A DNA stretch of 64,000 nucleotides from positions 22,471-86,470 of the forward strand of contig NW_003546392.1 of assembly GCF_000090795.2 (NCBI RefSeq). The letters run 5' to 3'. Below the pieces are notes generated by a model. The model did no database searches and had not been told where the DNA came from. It saw only the letters and a list, made by a program, of their open reading frames with translations. Both the position numbers and the translations under genes were made by a program. The DNA comes from Amphimedon queenslandica (lineage: Eukaryota; Porifera; Demospongiae; Haplosclerida; Niphatidae). This document shows, one piece after another, positions 49,676 through 61,406 of this stretch (position 1 is the stretch's first letter; each line of letters begins with the position of its first letter).

Positions 49676-51317
49676 GTTTTTCTGAAAATTTTCTTTCATT
49701 TCAAGATTATCAGCTTCAAGTTCACTACACTTCATAACAATAGCATCTCTAGCTTCCTCCAATTCCTAAAAATAAAAAAAAAATAAAAAAATAAATAATA
49801 ATAATAATAATTCACCTGTATGTCATTAGTCAATGAAGATATTGTAGCATCATTTTCCTTCATAACAGCAATCTAAAAATAAATAAATAAATAGACAGAC
49901 AATGATTATAGATATAACTACCATTTCTGTCATATTTTCTATTAGTCCTTTAGAAACACTGCTTTCAGAATCAGTCACTTCCTAAATTATTAATTATTAA
50001 TAAACTATACAAGTGACGTGCATTAACAAACATACATGTAGTTTGATCTATAGAAAGTTTAGGAGACCCCAAATTTTTATTACATTTTCCGATACATATT
50101 GATGCCCTTATGCTGTGTAGAAAGTTTGAGATGATTCCAACTTCAATTTTTCAAGTTACGGCCATTTTAAGAAAACGTCAAAAATCTGAAAAATACCCAA
50201 GGCTATAGTCCATGGTTTTTTCCAAAAAATGGCTCCGAAATCAACCCAAATTTTTATTACATTTTCTGATACATATTGATGCCCTTATGCTGTGTAGCAA
50301 GTTTGAGCTGATTCCGACTTCAATTTTTCAAGTTACGGCCATTTTAAGAAAACGTCAAAAATCTGAAAAATACCCAAGGCTATAGTCCATGGTTTTTTCC
50401 AAAAAATGGCTCCGAAATCAACCCAAATTTTTATTACATTTTCTGATACATATTGATGCCCTTATGCTGTGTAGCAAGTTTCAGGTGATTCCGACTTCAA
50501 TTTTTCAAGTTACGGCCATTTTAAGAAAACATCAAAAATCTGAAAAATACCCAAGGCTATAGTCCATGGTTTTTTCCAAAAAATGGCCAAAAAATCACCC
50601 CCAATTTTTATTACATTTTCTGATACATATTGATGCCCTCATGCTGTGTATGTGTGTACATTTACTTCAAATTGTAGACCTAATGAAGCTACTTTCTCAT
50701 TTTCAGCATTCTAAAAATTAAAATTAAAATAATAATAATAACAATAAACAATGGTTAATAATAATGATACCATTTCTAGTCTCAAATCTTCAATTTCTTT
50801 ACATTTAATTCCGAGTTTCTCTTCAGCCTCCACCAAACACTAATTAATTAATTAATTGATTGATTAATTAATTTAAAGAAATTACTTTACGTAAACCAGA
50901 AACTTCAGTCTCCATAGCAACACTCTACAAAATAAAAATGATATAATTAATTAATATAACTTACTTTATTAGACATTAGTTCGTTAAGTTCCTTCAACTA
51001 ATAAATAACTGTTAATAACTAGCCACACCCCTTCTCTCACCTCAGCTTCATGTTTCTCTTCATTCAAATTCATTTTCGACTGTAAACAATAAACATAAAC
51101 AATAAACATAAACAAAGTGTTTGTGTTTACTTCAAATTGTAAAGCCTGTTCATTTAGCAATTCCTTGTACTTCTTAGTCTAATAAATTAACATTATTAAA
51201 TTTAATAATTAATTAATTAATTGCTTCAGTTACATTAATACTGTAGACTTGATTGTCACTGATAATTTCAGATTTAAGTTGATCAATTTCTGCCTAATAA
51301 ATAATAATAACAATAAC

Positions 51318-51358
<41 letters not shown>

Positions 51359-51390
51359 TAACAATAATAATTTTTTTTTTAAATTATTTT

Positions 51391-51423
<33 letters not shown>

Positions 51424-51510
51424 AATAATAGTAATTTTTAAAGCAGGTTAATTTAAGGAAAGGAAAGGAGAGAGAGAAAGATAGAGAGAGTTAGAAAGAT
51501 GGAGAAAATT

Positions 51511-51548
<38 letters not shown>

Positions 51549-53908
51549 TTACTGATAGCACTGCCTCTACTTCTTGTGCTTTAACTTCACTTTCATCAAG
51601 TTTAAACTGAAGCTGAAATAAATTAAAAATACTAATTATTATTAATTTTAGCAAACAAAACAAGTTCCAGTTTAATTAATACTACTGCACCTCTTCCAGT
51701 TTAGTTTCATTTAATTTCAGTTCGTTATAATGAGGACACTTGAAGGAGGCGTCCATATTGACAAAGACACACTCGTTAATGTTCCTCATGGCTTGTAGAG
51801 TAATCTCTGGATCAATGCAAGCAATGGGTGTGGCTTCGCTATCAGTTTGGGTACTGGCATCAACACTGAACTCATCAAATAACTAATAAACAAACAAATA
51901 AATAAACAAATAAATAAACAAACAAGCAAGATACTGACTGGAAGCAGTGATTGTGACTCTAAGGTCTCCTCTCCTCTTGATGGTTTCTTCCGTCTCAAGG
52001 TAACGTTAGGCAGAATGAAGGTTCTACATGGAACAGTGCTGGAGGGTGTGGCCATTACACTGGGCGTGGCAGTGGGTGTGGTGAATGACCTGTGCTTGTT
52101 AAACAAAGGACTGTCTAGTACCAGCTGTTTATCAGCAACAAATGAAGAAGGAGTATCCATAGCAACACCATCATCTTCCTGGTATTCATTTAATTATTAA
52201 AAAATAATAAAGAAACATTCACTTACTGTCATATCTTCATCTTTATTCAATTCTTTCTTTAATCTTTTGTTTTCAGCTTTCATCAAATTAAGTTCTTCAA
52301 TCAACTTTGATATCTTCCTCTGCATGGCCACTTCACTTAAGAAGACCTCAAGATAGAGTAACCATAGCAACAGGTGGTGCAGTATCTCTTCCTTACTTCA
52401 TTTACAATCGGCTTGTTGGATATCTTCTTTGCTCTTTGAGCAAACTATTAATGACCAGTATTAATAACTAGCCCCTCCCCCTGCCACACCCCTTACCTTA
52501 AGAGTGGAGTGGCTCTCCTCCAGTGCCAGTGGTGATATGTTACAAATAATAACTGTCTTAGAGTTTCCTCCCAGCGAATGACGCAAGTACCTCGTCAGTT
52601 TGGAGTCCCTGTACTGTATGTGACTATGAATATTAATGAATATCAATAATAATAATAATAACTGCTAATTCTACCCGTCATATTTCATTGATAGTTTAGA
52701 TATGACACTGGTTAGAGTCATTAGACTCAGGTTGATGCTCCGCCCCTCCTTGAACTCTGCCTGATTGATAGCAGCTGATGCTTTCTCACTCCCCGCCAGA
52801 TCAACAAGATTCTAAAAATAGACACAATTGACCACACCCATTAATAATTCTAATTAAAGCCCTAACCAGACACGAGACCTGCACTATGTCCTTGTCTTGG
52901 CTGATGTCCTTACTCTCAATGATTATCGTAAAGATTGCATGAGATCTGCTGCTGGCTGTGTTCATCTTAGTCTCTCGCACAGTTCTGTTATCTAAACAAC
53001 AACAAACAAACAAACAACAAACAATAATAATAATAACAACAAGTGGTTACTTCTTCCGGCTACTAACACCTGCAGTACATCAGCAACAGTGACACATTCT
53101 GTTTCTGTTAAGTTATGAACAATCAAACGACCCTACTTATAACTATTAATAACCATTAATAACTATTAATAACTAACAGGCCCCTCCCTCAGCTGTAGGT
53201 TGGTCCTGCTGGTGTTCTGGAGGTCAGTGATACTCTATGGATCATGTGATCATCATGTGACAGAACCTCATGTGACATACCTCGTTATAAAGTTCAAAAT
53301 AACTAACACGAACAATAAAGTCTCTCATTACTTGCTAAATAAATAAATAAACAAACAAATAAACAAATAAATAAATAAATAGATTAATTAATGGACAATA
53401 CTTTCTTGATGATATCGTAAAGGTTCAGTATCGCCAGTGGAATGATTCCAAGAGCTTTGTCATCACCCATCATTGTATAGGTCTTACCACTGGCCGTCTG
53501 ACCATACGCAAATATAGTACCTATTAATAGTAACATATCATAACATATTCTATTAATAGTAACATATCATAACATATTCTATTAATAGTAACACTTGCCA
53601 TTGATTCCTCTGACTGCATCGTTGACAACAGGCTGTGCTATTTCATTAAAAATGGTTTCAGTTACCACGTCCTGTCCAAAAACATTATCTAATTAAAAGA
53701 AAGAAAAGATACACTCGTAAAGAGGAGCTGGAGTTACCAAACTCATAGGAGGCAGAGGAGTCTATGGGTGAGACTGACTTCTCGTTAACTGTCCACTTTA
53801 CTTCACCTGTTTCACTGACAAGAGAATAACAGACAGACACAAGCCATTGTCCACTTACTCGTTCACCAGTGGCCTCAGCCTCACTCCAACTGTGATAGTG
53901 TCCATCAT
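47287..53908 (-). CDS. CENPE: CENP-E-like kinesin-7 motor protein
   Basis: Start at 53908 ([14 protein letters not shown]). Motor: 'YEFDNVFGQD', P-loop '[17 protein letters not shown]', '[15 protein letters not shown]', '[11 protein letters not shown]', '[17 protein letters not shown]' and neck '[11 protein letters not shown]'. A Pro/Ser linker follows (51790-52190), then roughly twenty small coiled-coil exons (47640-51760). The tail exon 47287-47425 ends '[10 protein letters not shown]', a possible CaaX-type prenylation signal (vertebrate CENP-E ends C-K-T-Q and is farnesylated). Kinetochore plus-end motor for chromosome congression. It is shorter than vertebrate CENP-E, with far less coiled coil. 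Introns hold a 21-bp minisatellite, ATT runs and 177-bp satellite array A5. Confidence 0.85.
47815..47935 (-). repeat. Diverged solo 177-bp satellite fragment (CENP-E intron)
   Basis: CCATTTTTATTACATGTAC, TCTGATGCATACACACG, TATGTTGTGTAGCAAGTTTG and AACTGATTCAAATC follow the reverse-strand satellite blocks in order. Clearly older and more diverged than the arrays. Confidence 0.75.
48350..48448. repeat. (AAT)n microsatellite in CENP-E intron
   Basis: AAT triplets with scattered ATG over about 100 bp. Confidence 0.95.
48735..49425. repeat. 20-25 bp minisatellite in CENP-E intron
   Basis: About 30 copies of ACAATGGTCTAATGGT with AGGGT, GGGGT or ATGGTAT variants, 20-25 bp each. Read on the minus strand it gives a spurious Tyr/Pro/His-rich frame. 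Confidence 0.95.
49620..49673. repeat. (AAT)n microsatellite in CENP-E intron
   Basis: About 17 uninterrupted AAT triplets next to a coiled-coil exon. Confidence 0.95.
50064..50648 (-). repeat. 177-bp satellite array A5 (CENP-E intron)
   Basis: About 3.3 units in reverse orientation inside the CENP-E intron 49982-50665. CTATAGTCCATGGTTTTTTCC lies at about 50206, 50383 and 50560 (177 bp apart). The last unit has the GGCCAAAAAATCACCCC variant that dominates array A4. Confidence 0.95.
51300..51552. repeat. AAT/AAC triplet tracts in CENP-E introns
   Basis: AAT/AAC runs at 51300-51370, AAC at 51391-51420 and AAT at 51511-51548, with a purine-rich AGAGAGA stretch between (51462-51500). Confidence 0.9.
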
Positions 53909-54039
53909 CAGAGGATCATGAAGGAGGTTGTATTTGCTGATGGCCCGCGTAGAGTTAGTGCGCATGCGCAGTACTGATGGGAGGGACTTGTTAGTTAATT
54001 GATCGTTATTAAAAATAAAATGGCTACCAAGAGAGAGGT
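53909..54039. promoter_or_regulatory. Divergent promoter CENP-E / RBBP5
   Basis: 131 bp between starts, with an NRF1-type GTGCGCATGCGCA site (53957-53969). The same GCGCATGCGC core occurs in the S6K/UBE2L3 divergent promoter. Bidirectional use inferred. Confidence 0.6.
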
Positions 54040-54043
54040 ATGA
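54020..54043 (+). promoter_or_regulatory. RBBP5 upstream ORF overlapping the start codon
   Basis: ATGGCTACCAAGAGAGAGGTA then TGA: a seven-codon ORF whose TGA (54041-54043) overlaps the RBBP5 ATG (54040-54042) as ATGA. It starts in a good AAAATGG context, and this overlap is the classical termination-reinitiation arrangement. Whether the transcript starts upstream of 54020 is not known. Confidence 0.5.
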
Positions 54044-55628
54044 ATCTTGAGCTCCTCCGCACGTTTGATCATAGCTACCCAGAGCACAATGATGGTGTGT
54101 TGGACTCTGGTAGCGAGGCTGTCATAGTACAGTTCAATAGACGGGGGACCATGTTAGCTGTTGGCTGCAATGATGGAAGAATAGCGCTATGGGACTTTAT
54201 GACAAGAGGGATATCCCGCCAATGCAGCTATCACATTCACCCCATAACCTCACTCAGCTGGAACAGAAGTGGGCGGAGACTCCTCAGCTCAGCGACTGAT
54301 TGGAATGTTGTGTTATGGGATGTCATTAGTGGGGAGGCAGAGCTCTGCCTGAGGTTCCCTTCTCCTGTCATGAAGGTTCAGTTTAACCCACGGGACAAGA
54401 ACATGTTCCTCGTCTGTCCCATGAAACACGCCCCCACCCTAGTAACGATTAAGGGGGCGGGGCCAGTGCACACTCCTCTACCGACTGACGGGGAACCAGA
54501 GTCTTCAATGACTGGATCTTTTGGTCGTCACGGGAAACTGATAATACTAGGGACCTCCAAGGGAATGGTATGATGTGCTTATGATGTAACGTGTTACTAT
54601 TATTAGAACAGGTCCTCGTTATTAATGTAAAGACTTTGGATATTATTAGAAAGTTTCGTGTCCTCAGTGGAGGGTCCTCTCATGTAGCTGTCAAATCAAT
54701 TGAAGTTGCCAGACGAGGGAACAACTTTCTAATTAACGGCTCAGACAGGGTCTTACGAGTCTATGACCTTGAAAACCTTGACAAGGAGCCTCTGACTGGA
54801 GAGGAGGGGGAGGGAGGGAAGGAGGGAGAGAATGGGAAGGAGATTGAGGTTGAACCTTTACAACGACTCCAGGATAACGTGAACAGAATGCAATGGAAGA
54901 AGTGTTCTTTCTCTGGTAAATAAATTAATATTCTTAATCTTACTTCTCTCTCTTCAGGTGACGGTGATTACATTTGTGCTGGTTCTCACAGACAGCATGA
55001 GCTGTACATTTGGGACAAGGCCACAGGGAACCTTGTTAAGATGCTGACGGGACCAAAGGGAGAGTCCCTCCTTGACCTTACCTGGCACCCCGTCAGACCA
55101 GTTATACTCTCCGTCTCTAATGGAGTTGTGAACATTTGGTCTCACACTCAGACTGAACTGTGGAGTGCTTATGCTCCTAATTTTAAAGAGCTTGATGAGA
55201 ACGAAGACTACGAGGAAAGGGAGAGTGAGTTTGATATTGAAGACGAAGATAAATCCGTCAATAATGAGGACCCAGCCCAGTCTAATGGTGTGGAGGAGGT
55301 GACAGTGGTGGATGTTACAGATTGCCCAGTGATACCAGCTTTCTGCAGCAGTGAAGAGGATGAGGAAAGTCCTTTGGATTGGTTACCTTATGCTCCTGAG
55401 ATTGAGGAACCTGATGAACCAGGCTGGGGCCAGCTAGAACCATCCCTTAACGAGTTGCCTATCAACAAGAGGCGTAGTGATGATGATAAAGAAGAAGGTG
55501 TGGTCTTGTCACCAAAGAAACCTCATACAATAGATATAGACCTGCCAGAACCAGTGAATGATAATAAAGGAGACACTGGAGCAGCTGGTAGTGGTGGAGG
55601 AACCAAGAAGAACAAAAATAAAAAATAA
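54040..55628 (+). CDS. RBBP5: RBBP5, WD40 subunit of COMPASS/MLL methyltransferase complexes
   Basis: Three exons (54040-54567, 54612-54915, 54958-55628), 500 codons plus stop, against 538 in human. The start 'MNLELLRTF' equals the human 'MNLELL' start. WD repeats include 'LAVGCNDGRIALWDF', 'HPITSLSWNRSGRRLLS', 'FRFPSP'-type 'LRFPSPVMKVQFNPRD' and 'SFSGDGDYICAGS'. The conserved hinge 'LDENEDYEERESEFDIEDED' binds ASH2L and activates the SET domain. The vertebrate C-terminal tail is shortened to a Gly/Lys-rich end (KKNKNKK). Part of the WDR5-RBBP5-ASH2L core for H3K4 methylation. Confidence 0.96.
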
Positions 55629-55929
55629 ATAAAAATGACAATGTTCACTGTTTTATAGTCTCTTTATGTGAAATACATTAATTAATTAATGGATCACTTT
55701 TTGTTTTGTAAAGTACTTTCTGTTTTAGCAGCTGCTATGACTATTTGAATAAAGAAAATATTTCAAAACTATCGACAACAAAAATAATGACACGTAGACA
55801 TTAGATATAACAATAACAACAACAATAATAATAATTCTTATTAGTAAGAGTAATGAACATCACATGACTGGCAAAATAGCAATAATGTATTTAAAATTTA
55901 TCATTGTTATATTTAATTAATTAGTAATT
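55629..55929. other. RBBP5 / kinase-Claw convergent spacer
   Basis: AT-rich 300 bp between convergent stops; nothing beyond short AAT/AAC runs (55811-55833). Presumed overlapping 3' UTRs. Confidence 0.7.
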
Positions 55930-58900
55930 TTAGATAAAGTCATTTTTCCTCGGGTTCTTAGAGTCCCCAACCGGTTGAGGCTTTGACTTGGCACTTCCTG
56001 AGGACGCGCGAGTTCTCACAAAGTCAATTTTAGCAGGTTTAGCCCAAATACGATAGAACTTCCTCTCGGACCCATCGGGCTCTCCTATCTGCTTAGCAAG
56101 GACTGGGTTATCCTATGGGGGCAGGGGGTCAGGGGGGGAAATTTAAACTAAAATTACTTTAAAACTGGCCTCCTCGGGGCTCCTTTCATCCATCATACCA
56201 ATAACCAAATCAGCACTAGATTAGAATAAAGAAATAATTAACACAATAATTAATTAATTAATTAATTAATTAATTAATTACATTCGTCCCTGTCTGTACC
56301 CAAAGGCAGGGTAGCACTCTGGCTCCAATATGGCGTATGGGCGTGGTTTCTTCAAATGAAGCAAGTTGAGGTGAATGTTACCTTGACCAGCTTGACCTGC
56401 TCTTCCAACAGGATGGAACAAAACAATATCACCAGGTTTGTAACTAGAAAATAATAATAAGAATTAATATGATATTATTATTATTATTGTTGTTGTTACT
56501 TTTCTAAATATGTTATTCTAATGTGGACTTGATCAATGTCAGCCTCATCACCAAAACCTAAAAAAACAACAACAAACAACAACAAACAACAATAAACAAC
56601 AACAAACAACAATAAACAACAACAAACAACAACAAACAACAATAAACAACAAACAACAATAAACAACAAACAACAACAAACAACAATAAACAACCAACAA
56701 ACTAATAGTGTTTACCCGATGCTCCACTCAGCAGTTTCTGTTGCAGTATATCAAGATGGAGGCTTGCCTCTGGTATCAGCTCATTGAGGTCCAACTGTCC
56801 CTCCACCACAAGGTACCCACTGGAGGTGCTGTCTTCCGCCCCGAGAATAGGGTACAGGTCCTTACTCTTGTTGCTAGGAGACCGACTGGCAGAGGAGGGG
56901 CTACAGGAATAACCACACCCACTTAATTGACACTGTATCTCACTGACTTACTCAATAAGTCGTTTTGCTGATATGCAGAAAGTCTTGAACTTTTCAGCAA
57001 GAGTAGGATCAAGTTTAGGAGCCCTAGCAAGACATCATTAATATTCATTATCATCATTAATATTCATTGTTCATTATTATTATTATTATTATTATTGATT
57101 ACTCTTTGTCAGCTATCTGTTGATGTAGTTTAGCATTTTCAGCTTCAATAGTCCTGATGTGTTCATTCTTGGCAGCAATGTCCTGCTGCAACTGGGACCA
57201 TCCTACAGTACATTAAATAATAATAGTTATAAATTTAATAATAATGATGATGAAGATGAACTGACCTTGCTGATTTTGACTTTGTGCTACTGGTGCCTAT
57301 AATAATGTACAATTAATTAATTAATTAATTAATGAAGTACTAACAGCAGCTGCTGATTTTGTTGATCTGAGCAGTTCTGCTCTCCATTCCGGTACACCTT
57401 GAGTGAGTGTTTTATTCAAATTGTCTTGCTTGACTTTAAGAGCAGAAGCTTTCTGTGAGACATTCCAAATGTCATAGAGTGCTGTGTATAGACCTCTGGA
57501 GTTTAAATAAATAAATTTAAAATAAATAAATTAAAAAGGAAAGACATACTTCAACATCTTGTGAGCTCTGTCGGTGGAAGAGACAATGAGTCCTTTACAT
57601 AACTGAAGGAGCTCCTCACACATCTGATAGATAAACTGCCTCTGATCGTAAAGAGATAATAATAATAATGAACAGGCAATTAATTAATAGTGCATTAATT
57701 TATAACGTCTCACTTCAATGGAGGTAAGTGACTTCGCTTTCTTTGACAGTTTCTTTGCATTCTCAATGAGGTCGTCAATCTGGAGGGAGGGAGCACGAAG
57801 GATCGTGTTCTCACATTTCTTCAGACTCGTCTCCATTTCACTGACCAAACCATCAATCTATTAATAATAATAATTAATAATAATAATTAATAATAATTAA
57901 TAATAACTTTAAAAATTCATAAACCTCTAATACTCACCTCATTCTTTTCTCTCTTGACTTTAGTCACATTATCTTTGAAGGTCTTAGCAGCTGCTGGACT
58001 GATTCCAGTCCCTTTGTTCAATACTGATATGTCACTGGATAACCTGTGATTAATAACCAGTAATAGCCACACCCACTGATGATCAAACCCACCAATCACA
58101 GGCCAGCGTTGCTTTAGCAATAGTCTCCTGGGCCAGTTGTCTTGTATTGGCCAGTGACTGGATCAGTGTCTCAAACTGTTTGGTACAAAATGCCCTGCAA
58201 TAAGAGGAGGGGATAATCACCCTGCCCCTATTAATCAACAGCTAATTAACCTGAACTCCTGTATGCATGAAAACTGTCTCTCAATTTGTTTCTCAAGTGA
58301 ACCAATTGAATGGACTATCTCATCCGAGTACTTGCGCTATTAATAGTAACAGTTGATTACATCATCATTACATCACGACTCACTCCTGTAATCAGCTCCA
58401 CACACTGTGACTTGCTCTCCACACAATAATCTAACGAGGATAAGGAGGTGTGGTCATTATATTAATATTAATTATTTCTTACATAATTTGGCGAGTGCTC
58501 CATAATCAGGTTCCAGGAGATCAGCTGTGACTTCGTTAACAGGAATAAAGTATATAACGGCATGTCCCTATATACCAAAAATACATGTACATGTTACAGC
58601 TGGTCCCTGGTACCTGTGATCCACCTGCTCTGTTCATAAAGAGATTGAAATCATTCTGACTCGTGTTCGAATTCTTTGAAATATAAATATCCGACTGGGA
58701 GGAGAATATGACCTGGTGTTCGACCGGGGTCCCAGCTGCTAGCTCAATATCATTCATAAGGTCCTCAGGTCTAGGAAGTACAGTACGTAATGCAACAGTC
58801 CTTCATTATCTTACGTACTTCATGTCAGATTCCACCATAAACTTGAAACCAGTTCCGTGAAGAAGATTAACGACTTCAACCTTACTCTTTAGGAGGTCAT

Positions 58901-60734
58901 CAACAAAATCAAAGAATTCAGGATATGTCATCCTCTCCAATGCATCCAGTTTTAACAAAGACACCAGCAGCTGGTTCATCTTTTGCTTGAACGGACTATT
59001 AAGAATACATGTATTATCATGTTAAAGTAGGTGTGGTTTACGCTGAGAGTCTCTCGTCCAGAGATGCTGGCAGTTCATATATGTACTTGACCTTAGGAAC
59101 CGGCCCATAGTTAGGAGCCGTACTCGGCTCCCAAGCAATGGCGTCACCTTTCTTATCCAGAATGTGTAATATGTGATTTAATTGCTGATTAATTAATTAA
59201 TAATCAATTAATAATAATGATAATTATAACTTACAGCATAGAATCCACACTGACCCACGAGTACTTTATAAATCAAAGCACCAATAGACCACAGATCAAC
59301 TTTATCATCATAGTGCTAAGTACGGCAGTTATAAAATGAAAGTAATTAATCATAAAACAAACATACCTCCACACCAGGATTGAACACACACCTCAGTGCT
59401 TCTGGAGCCTGTTATAACAATAAATTAATTGGTGCCACACCCACTCATTAATTACCATGAATACAGGGGTCCCTGCCAGTGACGTCAGGTCCAGAGGTTT
59501 CATCGACTCGTCTTTAAAGTGTCGGGCAAACCCAAAGTCGGCTAGTTTGATCTACACATGAAAGAAGAACACATCAATCACTAAAAGGAGCAGTCTTACC
59601 ATCATCTTCCCAGTCTTGGGATGATACTTTATCAATATGTTCCCTGGCTTAATGTCTCTGTGAACAATGTTATGAGCTCTAAGAGCTTTCATACCTTCAC
59701 CTGGTGAAAATACAGTCACATGATGATCACATGTCAGTATAGTTATTATTGGTTATTAATTAATACATGTACATGTATAGTAAAATTATGATGCATTTAA
59801 AATAGTTGTCATACCAAATATGGTAATAGGAAATGCTGTGAGGAAGTGACTAATAACAATAGTTTGGCATACGTTAAACATGTGACGTACATGTAACATG
59901 TGACGTACATGTAACACTGCAACAGGAGGGGATTGGGTTGCAGCTGTCTTTGACCTTTTAAATTTTTAATCAAAATTAGAAACAAATTCATAATCTGCTG
60001 AATCATCAACAATAAGAACAATAAACAATACCAACAATATTCATTATCATTATCATCAATAATCATGTGATAGCGTTAAACTTTAATGAAGTGTGGGGGC
60101 GTTAGGTTCCTTACCAAGTTGATGAAGGAGAACGGTCACATCTTGATCACAAAATGGCTTCACTTTAATGAGGTGGTCCAAGTCGCACTCACACAACTCC
60201 ATTACCATCACAATAGCATCGGCTCGTTGCATATCCTGTTACCATGACAATCTTTAACCACACCCACCACAAGTACCGTACATACCTGTACATGATACAA
60301 ATGGACCACGTACTCACACTGGCGGAGTTTCTTAAGAACGTCAATCTCTCTCATGAGGTTCTGCTCAGCCTTTGGGTCCTGTCTAAAGAGATCCTTACGA
60401 ACGACCTTCACAGCAACTTCAGCTGTCTTCTACAAAGGAGAGGTGGAAATTGAAAAACAACTGAGACTGAAAATAAAGTGGTTACACAAATATTAATAAT
60501 AACAAATAAAATTGTAAAGAATCAATAGAAACCTGTCCCAATACAGTGAACCACATACAGCACAGGCCCAAAGTGATAGTCTAAACACACGAGTCTGGTT
60601 CCTTCCCTCACCTGGCTGTTCCATCCTTTGTACACGTTCCCGTAGGATCCTTTCCCGAGGAGGCTCTTCAAGTCCCAGGCGTATCCGTCACAATGAGCCA
60701 CGGAACCACCTGAGGACTTGCCGCGAAAAGCCAT
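55930..60734 (-). CDS. TBK1/ULK-like kinase with ubiquitin-like, coiled-coil and FIP200/ATG11-type Claw domains
   Basis: Start at 60734 (M-A-F-R-G-K-S-S). Kinase: 'LLGKGSYGNVYKGW', 'EVAVKVVRKDLF', 'IVHRDIKPGNILI', 'KLADFGFARHF', 'AGTPVFMAPEAL' and 'DDKVDLWSIGALIYKVL', so catalytically complete. The exon at about 58819-58999 runs without a break from the kinase C-lobe ('YPEFFDFVDDLLKSK') into a ubiquitin-like segment ('VEVVNLLHGTGFKF', then 'VEHQVIFSSQ' in the next exon). Helical coiled-coil exons fill 57000-58530. The end (55930-56545) reads 'YKPGDIVLFHPVGR', 'ILEPECYPAFGYRQGR', 'ADLVIGMMDERSPEEASF' and 'GSERKFYRIWAKP', the layout of the Claw at the C-terminus of FIP200/RB1CC1 and ATG11. Kinase-ULD-coiled coil is the TBK1/IKKe plan; ULD-coiled coil-Claw is the FIP200 plan. 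Roughly 900-1,000 residues by my exon reading. A role in selective autophagy is inferred. Confidence 0.75.
56560..56700. repeat. AAC/AAT-rich repeat in kinase-Claw intron
   Basis: Tandem CAACAACAAA and CAACAATAAA units, about 140 bp, directly between two Claw-region exons. Confidence 0.9.
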
Positions 60735-60940
60735 CAGAGAGAAAAGGAGGGAGGTAGCTCAAACTTGCTGATAAAGGCTAGCCTTGTAAAGGGAAACCCC
60801 AGTCCAAACTAGCTGGCTGACTACAAGCCACGCCTACATAAATTCAGCAAATAATGAGCCACACCCACGAGCTATGAATATCATTAACACACACCATCCA
60901 AAAAGTGAGCTCACTGCTGCTGCTTAACTGAAAATTAAAA

Positions 60941-61342
60941 TTAAATTTGTATTCTTGATAATATTTCTTCTTTTATGTTAATATAATACTTCATTTCTGA
61001 TAATGCTGACTTTGCACCTTCCAAATCATCTAAAAACACATTATCAAATTAATTATTAATAATTACTGTACAGCTGATATTTTGATAAGAAAATTTGGTC
61101 AATTGCTAATTTTTGTTGATCGGCAGGTTTCAATTTCCATGCATCAATGAGCATTTGTGTACTTAGTTTAAAATGGCGGGTCTTATTTTTAAATGGCTAT
61201 GATTATAAACTTATATAAGATGAACCTCCTTCCTCCAAAGTTACCAGCTGCATACAGTGTACTTACTTTTCTTAAAACAGTCACTTAAGACAGTGATTGA
61301 TTTGTTTAATGAAACTATAAATAAATAAATAAATAAAACTCC

Positions 61343-61406
<64 letters not shown>

